64,000 nt of DNA from Harmothoe impar (lineage: Eukaryota > Annelida > Polychaeta > Phyllodocida > Polynoidae). The notes under the pieces are model-generated. The model ran no database searches, had not been told where the DNA came from, and saw only the letters and a list, made by a program, of their open reading frames with translations. Shown one piece after another: positions 19,821 through 30,745 of this stretch (the stretch's first letter is position 1; each line of letters begins with the position of its first letter). The stretch lies in NCBI GenBank assembly GCA_947462335.1, contig OX381708.1, positions 39,001,377 to 39,065,376 of the forward strand, given 5' to 3'. The translations under genes were made by a program, and so were the position numbers.

Positions 19821-21320
19821 CTATAAATTCCATATTTTCGTCAAATTGGCACAAGGCTTAAACTGCGATTGAACATTAGATACATTATGTACACAATTAA
19901 TATCCCACAGAGGTCTGTAATCCTTATAAGCTAGGATCAAATCACTAACACTGTTCATACAGATTACTCTGTCGCTGCTGATCCAACCGTAATTGTTCAC
20001 ATCACAGGTGAGCCCTTCGTCGGCGTTTACCTGTACCCCCCCCCCCTGTTGCTGATGGGGATTTGAAGGAGTATAGCCTTGATTGCCTTGGTTCTGTGGG
20101 TAGAATGGAGCCTGTGTGTTCCTGTTTTGATGCTGCTGACCTTGCTGAGCTGCAGTGTTGTAGTTGCACCCACCCTTCGCCCTGTGCGAGCCTCTACATA
20201 CACAACATACGTGTTGTTTATGACAAGGATTATATTGGCATGCCGTGAAGTTCCAACTCGCACAGATATCGTCCGGGCACCATATCCTCGGCGTTGACTG
20301 CTTGCTGGAGCCACCTGGCTTCCCCGCTTGAGAAGGACCTTGGAGGAGACGCATGGCTTCCACGTAAGCCTTGGTACATTCGATACCAAAGTGAGTGGCA
20401 TTCGCTGTGTGCTCTGCTGCCGTGTATCTGACCTCTCCCGAAGCCACCTTGGTCGTCACATCATGTTCATATTTTGCCACTGCCTTGGGCATGTAGGTAG
20501 GCCTAATCTCCTTAAGGGTGATGTATTTAAAATGTTCCAGATAACCCATAACGTCGAACCGAGCGTCGTTTGCTTTTATGATGCACTCCGTCACACACAC
20601 CATACCGTATACGAGCTCTCTATAGGACATCTCCTCATAACTTTTATCTAAAGGCAGATGAAAATCTGGACGGATCCAATGTCGTGAGCGCTTTCTGCGT
20701 GCCGACTCACTTGACCAATGGAAGCCAGACATTCCACCACCCTCACCTTGTAGAGGTAATCCAGCGTTGTTTACGTCTCCAGTAGCCAACCCTAGAGCCT
20801 GGAGGCCTAAACCCACAGACTCTAAGCCAGCTTGAAGAGTTGTCGCCGCTGTAGAATTTCCCTCGGAAGGTGAAGCCAGTGTCCCGTCAGCGTAAAAAAG
20901 TTGACGCTTGAAACCATGCTCACCCTCCAGTGTCGATCCGGTACCCGGAGTCTTAGGTTTGAACCCTGGAGGTGGCTTCTGCGTGCTTGGCTTCTTCCCC
21001 GGTCCGCCATCTTGGCTCGAAGCCAATTCCTCCTCCAGTTTGGCGTTCTGTAGGTTGATCGCTGCCAGCCGTTCTTCCAGAGCCTTCATCTCGAGTTTAC
21101 GCTTTAGTATGGCTTGCTTCTCCTCAGCTAGCTTAAGTTGTAAGGACACGTTCTGGTCCCTATCCATTGCTGGAGATCCTGGCTCCTCAGCCTTGCGCAA
21201 CTCGAATGCTTCGTCTTCTTCCTCGTCCAACCCACCTTTAGAATGTGTGGGTGTAGAACACTGAGGACATGCCGATTTACGGTGGTCATACACAAAAGCA
21301 CAGCTCCTGCAGGGCTGCAT
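19821..21320 (-). CDS. DIRS/Ngaro-like Gag ORF (499 aa)
   Basis: Complete frame from ATG (21318-21320) to TAG (19821-19823). It starts with a possible zinc ribbon (CRSCAF...CPQC), then an acidic stretch and a coiled coil rich in Glu/Lys/Leu (about residues 65-115), and a Pro-rich linker. A helical region (DKSYEEMSYRELVYGM onward, about 225-325) follows. The cysteine cluster C-x4-C-x5-C-x4-C-x3-H-x2-C-x2-C-x4-H-x4-C begins at WCPDDICASW. The tail is Gln/Asn-rich. Cysteine-cluster Gag proteins of this layout occur in tyrosine-recombinase retrotransposons; that assignment is by memory of the pattern. No recombinase or RT accompanies it. The last nine residues come from the flanking repeat. Confidence 0.55.
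   Translation of the reverse strand: MQPCRSCAFVYDHRKSACPQCSTPTHSKGGLDEEEDEAFELRKAEEPGSPAMDRDQNVSLQLKLAEEKQAILKRKLEMKALEERLAAINLQNAKLEEELASSQDGGPGKKPSTQKPPPGFKPKTPGTGSTLEGEHGFKRQLFYADGTLASPSEGNSTAATTLQAGLESVGLGLQALGLATGDVNNAGLPLQGEGGGMSGFHWSSESARRKRSRHWIRPDFHLPLDKSYEEMSYRELVYGMVCVTECIIKANDARFDVMGYLEHFKYITLKEIRPTYMPKAVAKYEHDVTTKVASGEVRYTAAEHTANATHFGIECTKAYVEAMRLLQGPSQAGKPGGSSKQSTPRIWCPDDICASWNFTACQYNPCHKQHVCCVCRGSHRAKGGCNYNTAAQQGQQHQNRNTQAPFYPQNQGNQGYTPSNPHQQQGGGVQVNADEGLTCDVNNYGWISSDRVICMNSVSDLILAYKDYRPLWDINCVHNVSNVQSQFKPCANLTKIWNL
19823..19850. repeat. 28-bp direct repeat, left copy
   Basis: Begins ATAAATTCCATATTTTCG and is identical to 21551-21578. The two copies bracket the 1700-bp segment 19851-21550 carrying the Gag-like ORF. 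It may be an unusually long target duplication. Confidence 0.8.
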
Positions 21321-21550
21321 GGTTAATAATAAAAAATTAATTAACTAACCACGGTAAATATGACACAAAGCAAGCGAGCTGCGAGCTGTCCCACCTCTCT
21401 GGGCGGCGCTCTGGCATAAACAACAGCGGTAACCAATGTACACACTCCGCCTAGATACATAACATAGGGGGCGCTCCTAACCGGGTAACAGAGGTTTGGC
21501 GCGCGCGAATGACCTGACCAATAGCGGGAACAAGGGACTCGTACCCAACC

Positions 21551-21578
21551 ATAAATTCCATATTTTCGTCAAATTGGC
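21551..21578. repeat. 28-bp direct repeat, right copy
   Basis: Exact second copy of 19823-19850, in the same orientation. Confidence 0.8.
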
Positions 21579-22515
21579 TCATATAATTGATAGAAATAAC
21601 ATGTTTTAAAAAAAAATCCGATGCTAACTATGGTATTCCGGATTCCATAAAGAGAAAACTGAAACTAGAGATCTTGATCTAATTTTGCAAAAATCAGTTT
21701 ATAAGCTTCTGAGAATTAAAAAAGAGGTATATGTTAATGTTTTATGGCTAAAACAATAATATTTTATAGCTAAAATATTTTGTAACATATTTGCAAAGTA
21801 ATTGGAAAAAATATTGCCCCACAGTTATTTATTAATTTTGGCAAGATCATTTTTTCACATATTTCTCATGAAGCTGGGGCAAAACGGACCCCCCCCCCCA
21901 CAATAATAATTCCTATGGTAAAACCCCATAGAAATGATCAAAACATGAAAAAATAACCATGCTTGGCCTAAAAAATTATAAGAATGATAAGACATGCTTA
22001 TTTGAATATAAAATTATTTCTTATGAGCCAATTTTTATTTTTGGGGGGTATTTGTGGGTTTTTTGGGAATTTTTCCTGAATTTGGGGAAAATTTCATTGA
22101 AATGCATGATATCTAACGGTCATAAAAATCAATTAAAATTGAAAAATGTTAGGTAATGGTCATGCATGACAACAAAGAAATACCTCAAGAACTGAGTAAT
22201 AACATAGCTAAAAGATGGGAGCAAGAAAATTATGAAAAAAGATAATAATTCAAAATTAAGAAATTTCCAGGGTCCCTTTTGCCCCGCCCCAAAAACCCTT
22301 TTGCCCCGGGACTTTTAGCCCATGACCTTCGTAGGTCAGAATATGTTATGCTATCCCACTATGCTATTAATGGTACTAGCACAATATTAATTATTTTCAT
22401 GGATGGTATACTTCTATGCTTTGTTATGAAAAAATAAACATTTCAATTCAGGGGTTTACCTCTGAGCTATAGGCAATCTTCCCTTAAGGGGTCCGTTTTG
22501 CCCCGGTCTCCCCTA

Positions 22516-23043
22516 CACTGTAAGACCATTACTAACTAATTACTAATAAATAGCTAATAATTTCAGGCAATCCAAGGCAACGCTAACTTTTAGCTAAGCG
22601 TTAGCAGCAAAACGCTAAGATAGGATAGGAACTTTGGGCACGTAATTTTCGCTAATGATTGTACAAAAGTTAGTAAAAAGTTAGTGACACCTACTAACTT
22701 TTGACTAACATTTGAGATTCAATATTTTCAGTGCGCGGCAAACCATCACTGATCTCATTTTGTGGTCAAATGAGATGAAAAATAGGCTTAGCTAGACCCA
22801 AACTGGCCTCTAGAAGACAACCATATCATATAACATAGAAGCGTATTTCAGTGCAATAGGCCTAGGCATCCCCCCCCCTCAGGTCGGAAAGTCACCGAAA
22901 TTAAGGGCCCAAGGTCACAAAGTCGCCTTTTTAGACTATTTTACTGTAGCCAAAATTGTCCAAAAGTCGCCAGGTCACTTTAATTACCGTCAACCGGGGC
23001 TACTTGGACTCTCTTTTGGCATTTTGCATTGCCCCGTGAAATG
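22516..23043. other. Repeat-derived DNA between elements A and B
   Basis: 22516-22738 is dense in CTAA/TTAG words and has CACTGTAAG at its left and TTTTCAGTG at its right, so it may be a small MITE related to sequence at 11270. The remainder contains a C run at 22870 and GGTCAC/GTCGCC phrases. No gene was recognised. Confidence 0.4.
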
Positions 23044-23045
23044 TA

Positions 23046-24361
23046 GGGGAAGATGGGGTAATACGGGTCATGGGGTAATAAGGGACACTCTCATTTCAGA
23101 CTGATATTTCTTACTGAAAGGTAACACTAAGAACTCAGTTTTGGTTTTATATGAAAAGGTAGGCATCAGATCATATATATTGCAGCATTCATTATGTTGT
23201 TTGGGGAATTATTATTTGAATTGAACGCGGAAAACAAAATTGAATGCCTGGAATATCGAGGGCTGACATCTTGGTTAGTAAAGCATAATTAGACACATCA
23301 TCATTTATGTAAGCCCCTAGTTTGAGCAAAATGGTAATATTTATTCTGGTTTCAGGTGCCAAGGATAAAACACCCAATAGCTTATAAAATTAAATATGGT
23401 TTGGTTATTTTCTGTGAAGTGTCTAAAATTGACACCACTATAAATTTGTGTGGTGTCCCGTATTACCCCAACCTCATTTTTTGGTGGGGTAATACGGGTC
23501 AAAACCCTGTGGCAATTTGTATATATATTTTTTACAAAAATGTTAAGCCATTAACCTCATTTAAACCTTCCACACGAAAGAGTGTCTTTGCAGACACTAC
23601 TTTTTTTTCAAGATATCTAAATAAACTTAGTTCTTTGTGAGATATTTTTCCTTGTTTTAAATTTGCATATGGTCATGCTTTGCGTGGCGGCCATTTTCCA
23701 AAATAGCGGCATGAAAATACAAGAAATTTCAAGGTTAATTTGAACATCAAGGACAATTCACAATTTTTGCTGTTTCTAGTGTGTATCTCAACATAAATGG
23801 TCACAAAATAGCTTGAATTAAAGCTATATAGGAGCCCCATCTACTAGATTGGGTTTTGGGTATATCATGATGGCGTGGTTACCATGGAAACAATGTAAAC
23901 ACTCCATTTTTGCCAAATTTTGCTAATTTTTTGAATTTTCTCGACAGGAAATGTACATATAGCACTCATTGAGGTAGCAAAGTATCTTTATAATGTTTTG
24001 GGACAGTTTAAATCATCATATATTTTGTTAAGGTACCTCAAAGGCTTCCCATTCAAAGAATTCCACCCATGCATGAAAGATATTTGGCCATTTTCACTGA
24101 CGATTCCTATTCCGTTCCATCTTACCCCACAATGGCGACCCATATTACCCCACCGTGGGGTAATATGGGTCACAAAATCTTTGAAATTACAAACCACAAC
24201 CATTGTACCTTAGGGGGTTGGAGGAAATTTTTCTTGGACACAGTTAAATATAAAAGAGGAATGCTTAAAAAGTAGGTAAAAAAACTATTTTGCTTATGGT
24301 TGCCAGTAAGGCAGAAATTGCATGCAAACCCTTAGGTGTCCCGTATTCCCCCATCTTCCCC
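23046..24361. mobile_element. DNA element B, GGGGAAGATGGGG termini, TA flanks
   Basis: Inverted ends GGGGAAGATGGGGTAATACG and (complement) GGGGAAGATGGGGGAATACG, with TA outside at 23044-23045 and 24362-24363. The word GGGGTAATACGGGTC or its complement recurs at 23055, 23072, 23453, 23486 and 24137-24171. The termini match those of element A closely enough to suggest one superfamily. No transposase was seen. Confidence 0.75.
24137..24171. repeat. Perfect palindrome inside element B
   Basis: 17-bp arms starting GACCCATATTACCCCAC, separated by one base, form a perfect inverted repeat made of two head-to-head copies of the element's terminal motif. Confidence 0.85.
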
Positions 24362-25126
24362 TATGCAATGCAATGCATCACAGAACGAACCCCACCCTTC
24401 TAGGTAGCCTAGAGGTTGATTAGTTCCTTGAAAGCATTAATTCACCCCTCCTCCCAGGGCTTTCACCCCTCCTAGGGCTTCCACTCCTCCTACAATACAA
24501 CAATACATATTACTCAAAACAGAGCCGCTAGTGGCATCAGCCCGCGATGCACCAACACTGGGACTAGATGGTGCAGGCCCCATCAGGGCTTTCAGTGGTG
24601 CTGTCTCCCTAGGTTGTGACTCAAGCTGGTCGTCTTGTAGGTCTAGCTGACCTCTGTCCCTCGCCAAAGGTGGGTCAAGAGGTACCAGTACCTGGACCCG
24701 AGGCACCTGTGCATATCCAAGGCCCTCTCGTGGAGGAACAGCTGGCTGCACATGAACCCGGTTACCGGCTAGCTGTCCCACGATCGGTCTGAAGGGTGTA
24801 TGATCTGGGTCCTTTGCTGTGTACTACCTGCCCCTAAGCCCATGGCTGACCATGCCTGTTAGGAGGGGACTTTAAGTAGGCACAGTCTCCAACTGAGAGT
24901 GGGGAATGGTGGACCACATTGCTGTCATACAGTGTCTTGCTGGCCACTCTCCAAGCCTCCATCTCCTCCTGACCCACATGACCGTCCACCACCTGAGGGT
25001 CCAACAGCCTGTCTGAGGTCTGCAGAGGAGTGCGTGTTCGGCGACACAACATACACTGTGCAGGTGGGTACGTGTAGCCAGCTTGGGGCGTGTTACAAAA
25101 ATGGAGTGTGTGAGTGGCCTCACAGA

Positions 25127-26039
25127 TGACTCAGGGTAATCTGTCTATTCTGGCATCAGAAATTAATTCGAATGAGTGATCTAATTTGAGTACAATACGT
25201 TATTTCTCATTTCTGACGGCAGAATCGTAATCGCCAGAAAAAGCTTACCTAATTTCATATATTGGAAGTCATATATAATCGAATTCCAGGTGGTGGCTGT
25301 AGGTGAGCAGGTGGCTGTGGGGAAAGCAGGTGGCTGGGGGCGAGCAGGTGGCTGGGGGTGAGCAGGTGGCTGTGGGCGTCAGCGCCCAGCAGCGCGTAAC
25401 CGCTGTTTTACGTCTCGGCCAAAAAGCGAGTCGATCGGAGCGTCAGCAGCGACACCATTGCCGTTTCCGTTTCGCCGTGTCGGTTGGCTGCAGGGTGGCG
25501 TGTGCTACGTGTCCATGCCTTTGCCGTCCATCCCCTGTCCCCCTGCCCCTGGTGTACAACAGCTATCTGTATCATAACCGCTATCTGTTAACATATAGAT
25601 ATAGAGTGGATGTGACTTGTTGCATAGGTCCTGGCGGTAGAATGTGCCCAGTTTTTGCCCGCTTTGGGGGTAGAAAGAGAGAAATACGGGCAAATTCGCT
25701 CAAAATGTCATTTCTATCTTCTGCTGAAAACGCTTATGCCTTGAAGTCTATGGGTGTCCGAAGCGGGTGGTAGCTTTTTTTTAGTACATTTCCATAATAG
25801 TGAAAGAGAGAAATAAATTCGTGAAGATCACAGTTCAATATCTTTAAGAAAAATTGAGATTTTTAGAATTTTTTTTGAGGAAAATGCTGTCCCCCGATCT
25901 TGCCTATCTCATGGTTTTTTCCGCATTTCTCTATCTCGAATGATAACCGAAATACAACAATTCTCCTATGTCACAAAATTGTCTTAAAATGCAAAATTGG
26001 TAGGTGTATATTACTCAGGGTTAATTAAACCCTGAGTCA
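25127..26039. mobile_element. Insertion with TGACTCAGGGT ends
   Basis: Splits the antisense integrase between its core and C-terminus. The left end TGACTCAGGGTAAT is mirrored by the right end ACCCTGAGTCA. Inside is a GAGCAGGTGGCTGTGGG-type minisatellite at 25290-25380. It has no clear coding region. Boundaries were inferred from where Gypsy homology stops. Confidence 0.45.
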
Positions 26040-26401
26040 ATAAAGCAGTAGGGCCAGGTGAATTTCTTTAGCAGCCCCTTGGCTACCTTCACAGCCGCCT
26101 CTGCTTGGCCGTTCCCCTTGGGGTAATAAGGTGATGTTGTGTGGCTGTGTGGTTCAATTTATACCTGATTGCCAACTCTATATACTCTTTACATATGAAT
26201 TGACGGCCATTGTCTGTGTGTATTCTCGCTGGGGCGCCAAACGTGGCTGTCCTGGTCACTACTGTGGAGGCCAGAGTGTCCCCCAGCTCATCTACCTCAA
26301 TCCAATCTGAGAAATGGCATACAGTTACTAAGTAGTCCTTCCCCTCAAAGGCACACAAGTGCTGGCTGAGATGTATATTTAACGAATATGGACAAACTAT
26401 A

Positions 26402-26581
26402 CAGTCAACTCCCTCTAATGTGGCCACCCTTGGGACTATGAAAAAGTGGCCGCTTTGGTGGGGTGGCTGCATTGGAGGGGGTCATTTTCTGTACATTGTA
26501 GTATGTCTTGGACTATGAAAAGTGTCTGCATTAGAGGGATTGGCTGCACTGGAGGGGTGGCCGCTAAGAGGGAGTTGACTG
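26402..26581. mobile_element. Mariner-like MITE (180 bp)
   Basis: The ends CAGTCAACTCCCTCTAATG and (complement) CAGTCAACTCCCTCTTAGC are inverted, and TA is present on both sides (26400-26401 and 26582-26583). TA duplication and CAGT ends fit Tc1/mariner. It lies inside the insertion that interrupts the antisense Gypsy. Confidence 0.75.
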
Positions 26582-27429
26582 TATCAGATAAAACTTTGAT
26601 TTGGGCTAATATTTTGATGTTTGACCTTGAGAAAGATGACCTTGACCTTGAGCCAAGGTCATCCTACTAGCAGGAACTAAAGACCTATTTTGGTTGTACA
26701 TGTCCACCAAATATTTAAGAGCTAGCTCTTTTTTCTCTCTTAATTATACACCATTTATTAGATTTTTTTGGGAAATTAGGTTTTTGGCATGACCTTGACC
26801 TTTGACCCCTGAGAAAAATGTCTGCCCCTCACTTTTTTTCTTAGGATTTTTTCTCTGATGTACATATATGTAAACCATGGTACGAAACTATTGCAATTTG
26901 TTTTGGGTATATCTGTAATTTTACCGGACTATAGCTCCCATGCCCTGGTTGGTATTGGTAGCTCCTTTTGTGAGGCTGAGCCATACTCATCCTTTATTGC
27001 TACTCTCATTCCAGGCCAGAACAGTAGGCTACCTCCTTTGCCATTTTCTAGTTCGACTCCAATTTTCATGGAATATGTTGGCCCTGACCTGTTGAGGCAC
27101 AAACACAGTTTCCCCCTTATATACAGCCTCATTCAGTTCAGAAAGCTCATCCCTGTATCCCCAGAATGGCCTAAGATCCTTGGGCAGCAGGGTACTATCA
27201 TCAGGCCACCCATTAATGATTGTGTCTCGAAGAGCATTGAGGGTTTCGTCAGCATTGGTGAGTAGGACTATTTCCTTCTCGGTCTCTTCAGTCAGCCTGG
27301 GGCTCCGACAGATAGATTCACATTCCAGCCTGAACACCTCAAACCCTGTTATATGCGTATTGACTGGGGTGTGCAGAGCCGCTCTGGAGAGGGTATCCGC
27401 AATGAGAGAGGGTGTCAGTTAGATGAGAA

Positions 27430-29264
27430 GTTCCTCTTATTTTAACGCTTTTTTTCGAATAATCCATCAATTAAAACAGAAATAAACTATTCCCATAGGA
27501 AAATTTTTTATTTTTAAAGAAAACACCATATACTAGTATTCATCAATTAGAATAGGAGTTATCCCATTACGTTTAGTGAGGTACATGAACAGTAGGACTA
27601 AAATATGGATTAATACCAATATAAATACATTGTACTTGTGTATTTATACACTGTACAATATTTACGACACATACATCCTTGTCAATTCATCATACCATTA
27701 CCTACTTATTTAATCATCATTTATGTGTTTATTGCATTGATAATGTACCTAAATATATATATTACTGTGTGTACGGTGTTAAGAAAATTCCTTTAATATG
27801 ACCCCACTTTGAAGACAACTCATCTTGTAGAAAAAAACCATAATCTATTGTACCACCCACTTTTGGAAAAAAGCCTATGCAGGAAAAAAATACCTCAACA
27901 AAACTCTCTCTTGAAGTGTAGTATGGAGTATTTGTATCGGTGTATGCCAATGTCTTGAGAATGAGGTCACTAACTCTTGTAAAAAGTATTCCAATGACCC
28001 AATACTGATACCCAATGCTGATATCCTATGTTTGCAGCCAATGTATACTGACAGTGTGAGCTAATCTTATATGGTCTCTTACTAGACACTGATATTAAAT
28101 CTACATAATGCAGGGTGGGTAGCTAACCGCCATTATAACAATATATACATTTATGTAGCTTATAAGCGTACGTCTCTACAATTCTACTCTGATATCACCT
28201 AGTTATCACAGCAATAGGATTCTAAATATATCTTCTCTTTTTTTTAAACGAACACCAGTATAGACACACATATTGGGGTTTGTTTAAAAGCATTGAATAT
28301 CAAAAGAAACCAAAATGTCATCTCTATCAGCATTGAATATCAAAAGAAACCAAAATGTCATCTCCTTTATGGTGTATCATACTAGTATTATATAGATCAC
28401 CATATGTTTTTAGACATAACATTTTAGATATATACATGCACATAAATCATAAAAGTATCATAGATGTATAACAATATACACTTCTGCATACCGGGGAATG
28501 TGGACAGATACATAATCCTCAGACTCACGCTGTGGAAAGATGTTTGGTAAATGGGTACACCAGATCTGCCACAAACATTGGGGGTTTAAATCAATGCCAT
28601 GCTCATGGCAGGTGGGGGGTTTGCAAAAATCATCAAGGATCATTCTGACTACCGGTATCTCAAAAGTCTAATACAAACCCCTTGAGACTTCTTATAGGTC
28701 ATTTACAACATATAACCAATGCCCAAACCAAATATAGAAGTGATTGCCTGAACCACCCTGCCTGAACCACATTGATACTACAGCTCTCCACAGAATGGGC
28801 AACTTGACCGGATCTATGGATGATTGAGTCTATGAAATCAATGACCGCATCTATGAGGTGAGGGAGAAAACTGCTACCGGGGCACGTCCCCTACTCTTTT
28901 TGAAGGATAGCAAGTGTTCTTTTATTTGCCTGGTCCTATAAACCTGGGCTAGTACCATAGTAGGCAAGGCCAGACAAACCATGGTCTTTGATATCTCAGA
29001 CATGGTTCACTATGAAGGGATCCCATGCCAGACCACCAGAATGAAGGCCCGCGCCTGCACATATGGGCAGCGGCTGCCAAAACAACTTGTTTGCGTGACT
29101 GGTCACAGCAGTAAGACAAGAGACCCCTCAAGTTTTGTCCCCTTTTACCAATCAGGTATGCCCATTGGTATTATGGAAGGCTCCCGATGAAGTTATTCTA
29201 CTTCTTCATTCCCCCTTCATGAAGGTCCCCATCAACAAAATAAATCTACCAGGCCACACCGAAC
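27430..29264. other. Intergenic DNA downstream of ferroportin
   Basis: AT-rich with no gene recognised. It includes a tandem duplication of about 36 bp (28289-28324 and 28329-28364, sharing CATTGAATATCAAAAGAAAC). Confidence 0.5.
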
Positions 29265-29266
29265 TA

Positions 29267-29811
29267 CCGTAAATTCCCGCGTACTACCCGCGGGTAGTAC
29301 GCGAACCAAATCGCCAATGCGGGTTATAGGATTCTCCCAAAGTCTAGGTGCGGGTAATACAAGGGTTTTTGGATTTTGATATTTCATAAATTGCTTTAAA
29401 ATGACCCCACCTTTCCAACATAGCTCTTGGGGGGGGGGGGGGAGGGGTGGCAAGGTGTGACCGCCACAGCCCTACCTGCCTTGGGTAGGGGGGGGGGGGG
29501 GGCAGGAGGGGTCACACTTCCACTCAGCACAAGCTAAGCTCCAGGTAGGCTCCATGTGGCATCTTTAGCGGTCACAGCTTTCTCCCCCCCCCTCCACCTG
29601 ACCCCCATCCAAGGTAATATTGTTAAAGCTCTGTGGCAAAAGGGGCGGGGGTATGAATAAACTAATATCTAACTATTTCCAAAAGTCTAGGTGCGGGTAA
29701 TACGAGGGTTTTTCCATAGGAGCACTTAGACACACAGTGCGGGTAATAGGATTCTCCCAAAGTCGGGGGCGGGTTATACGTGAGATGCGGGTAGTACGCG
29801 GGAATTTACGG
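29267..29811. mobile_element. TA-flanked element with CCGTAAATTCCCGCG ends
   Basis: Left end CCGTAAATTCCCGCGTA and right end CGCGGGAATTTACGG are inverted. TA is at 29265-29266 and 29812-29813. The phrases GCGGGTTATAGGATTCTCCC and AAAGTC..GGTGCGGGTAATAC repeat near both ends, as in the element at 9465. It has central poly-G/poly-C runs and is non-coding. Confidence 0.7.
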
Positions 29812-29813
29812 TA

Positions 29814-30410
29814 GTAATGAATGACTCATTCCTTTAGCACGTTAACAATTTATGTATACATTGTATAATAAGTAACATAGTGTATTTGTGTACAATGAAG
29901 GTCCTATATAATAACGAAAACCCGTTTAAAAACATATACGTTTCAATGCCATCCACTGAATTGCTGAATAGCTAATGGTTATAATTGCACATAGTCTATG
30001 ATAGAGGTGTATATGAGAGACATAAAAATAACCGGCATTGGGATTTGTCAGTGGCACATGTGTATTACATTCCCTATGCAATATCTCAATCATCAAGTCT
30101 ATGAGATTCATTTTGATGCACTGCTTGCCTGAGAGTTTCTTCTCATTTAACATTGTAGCATTCCTCCCGTTAAAAATATGTAGCATCAGAAAATAGGCTA
30201 CTCAATACTGTAAGTCTGTTGTACATCACTTTACACGGTGACGTCCAATCCAAGAATGATACAAAATTCTGGTTGCAAAAAGCAACGCAAATATAAACAT
30301 ACAAGTGCGGATGACTACTAGTATAAAAGGGCCTGATTTAAACCCGTTATTCAATTGGTCAATGCCATGAAGTCAACAGAACCCACATCATCCATCTGCA
30401 ACTCTAATCA
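29814..30410 (-). other. Ferroportin 3' flank / probable 3' UTR
   Basis: AT-rich sequence following the stop codon. I found no convincing minus-strand AATAAA before the MITE at 29811, so the transcript end is not placed. Confidence 0.35.
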
Positions 30411-30745
30411 TCAGACTCTTACATTATCTTGGCTCGGTTTGTAGATTACATTTTTCTGAGTTTCATTCCCTTTTTCCCCTGCCTGCTGTCTCTGTATGCG
30501 CTGCCTCTTACTTTCTCGCAGGACGTGCGTTGAGAACAACACAAGACCGAGAACAATGAACGCAAACGACATGATGACCAGGAAGCCAAAGGTGTGGATG
30601 TCGGGGAGAACTATGACGGCGACAAACTTGAGCATGTCGAGGAGCATGTTGAGGGAGGTTTGGACGCCGCCGACCGTCCCCCGCTCCATCTCGGCCACCT
30701 CCTCCTGGTACAGCTGGGTCACCGTCAGGTCAGCCATCCACAGAC
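30411..30745 (-). CDS. SLC40A1: Ferroportin coding exon 8 (terminal)
   Basis: [31 protein letters not shown] and two final helices, then a basic cytosolic tail ending at TGA (30411-30413). Lys578 occupies the position of human His507. Confidence 0.93.

Larger units (their letters stand above)
19757..22513. mobile_element. DNA element A, GGGGAAACCGGGGC termini, TA flanks
   Basis: The outer 26 bp are near-perfect inverted repeats starting GGGGAAACCGGGGCAAAACG on the left and GGGGAGACCGGGGCAAAACG (complement) on the right. TA lies just outside both ends (19755-19756 and 22514-22515). The motif GGGGCAAAACGGACCCC recurs next to the left end, at 21876 and, inverted, near 22280-22310. It carries a 1.7-kb insert with an ORF. 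No transposase was found, so it is probably non-autonomous. Confidence 0.75.
24500..27415 (-). pseudogene. Degraded antisense Mag-like Gypsy pol
   Basis: Reading on the minus strand from 27415, pieces match the Pol of the copy at 12054: the region after RNase H (27029-27400, sharing ECESICRSPRLT), the integrase zinc region (about 26940-27060), the integrase core (26089-26380, with HTDNGRQF) and the C-terminus (24500-25125). The fragments are collinear but interrupted at 25127-26039 and about 26380-26935. Gag, protease, RT and LTRs are missing. It is a fossil related to, but diverged from, the copy at 12 kb. Confidence 0.75.

Noticed and set aside
25303..25773. 156-codon frame with GGEQVA repeats
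   Set aside because: Its start lies in a short minisatellite and the rest shows no recognisable feature; it sits inside a transposon insertion.
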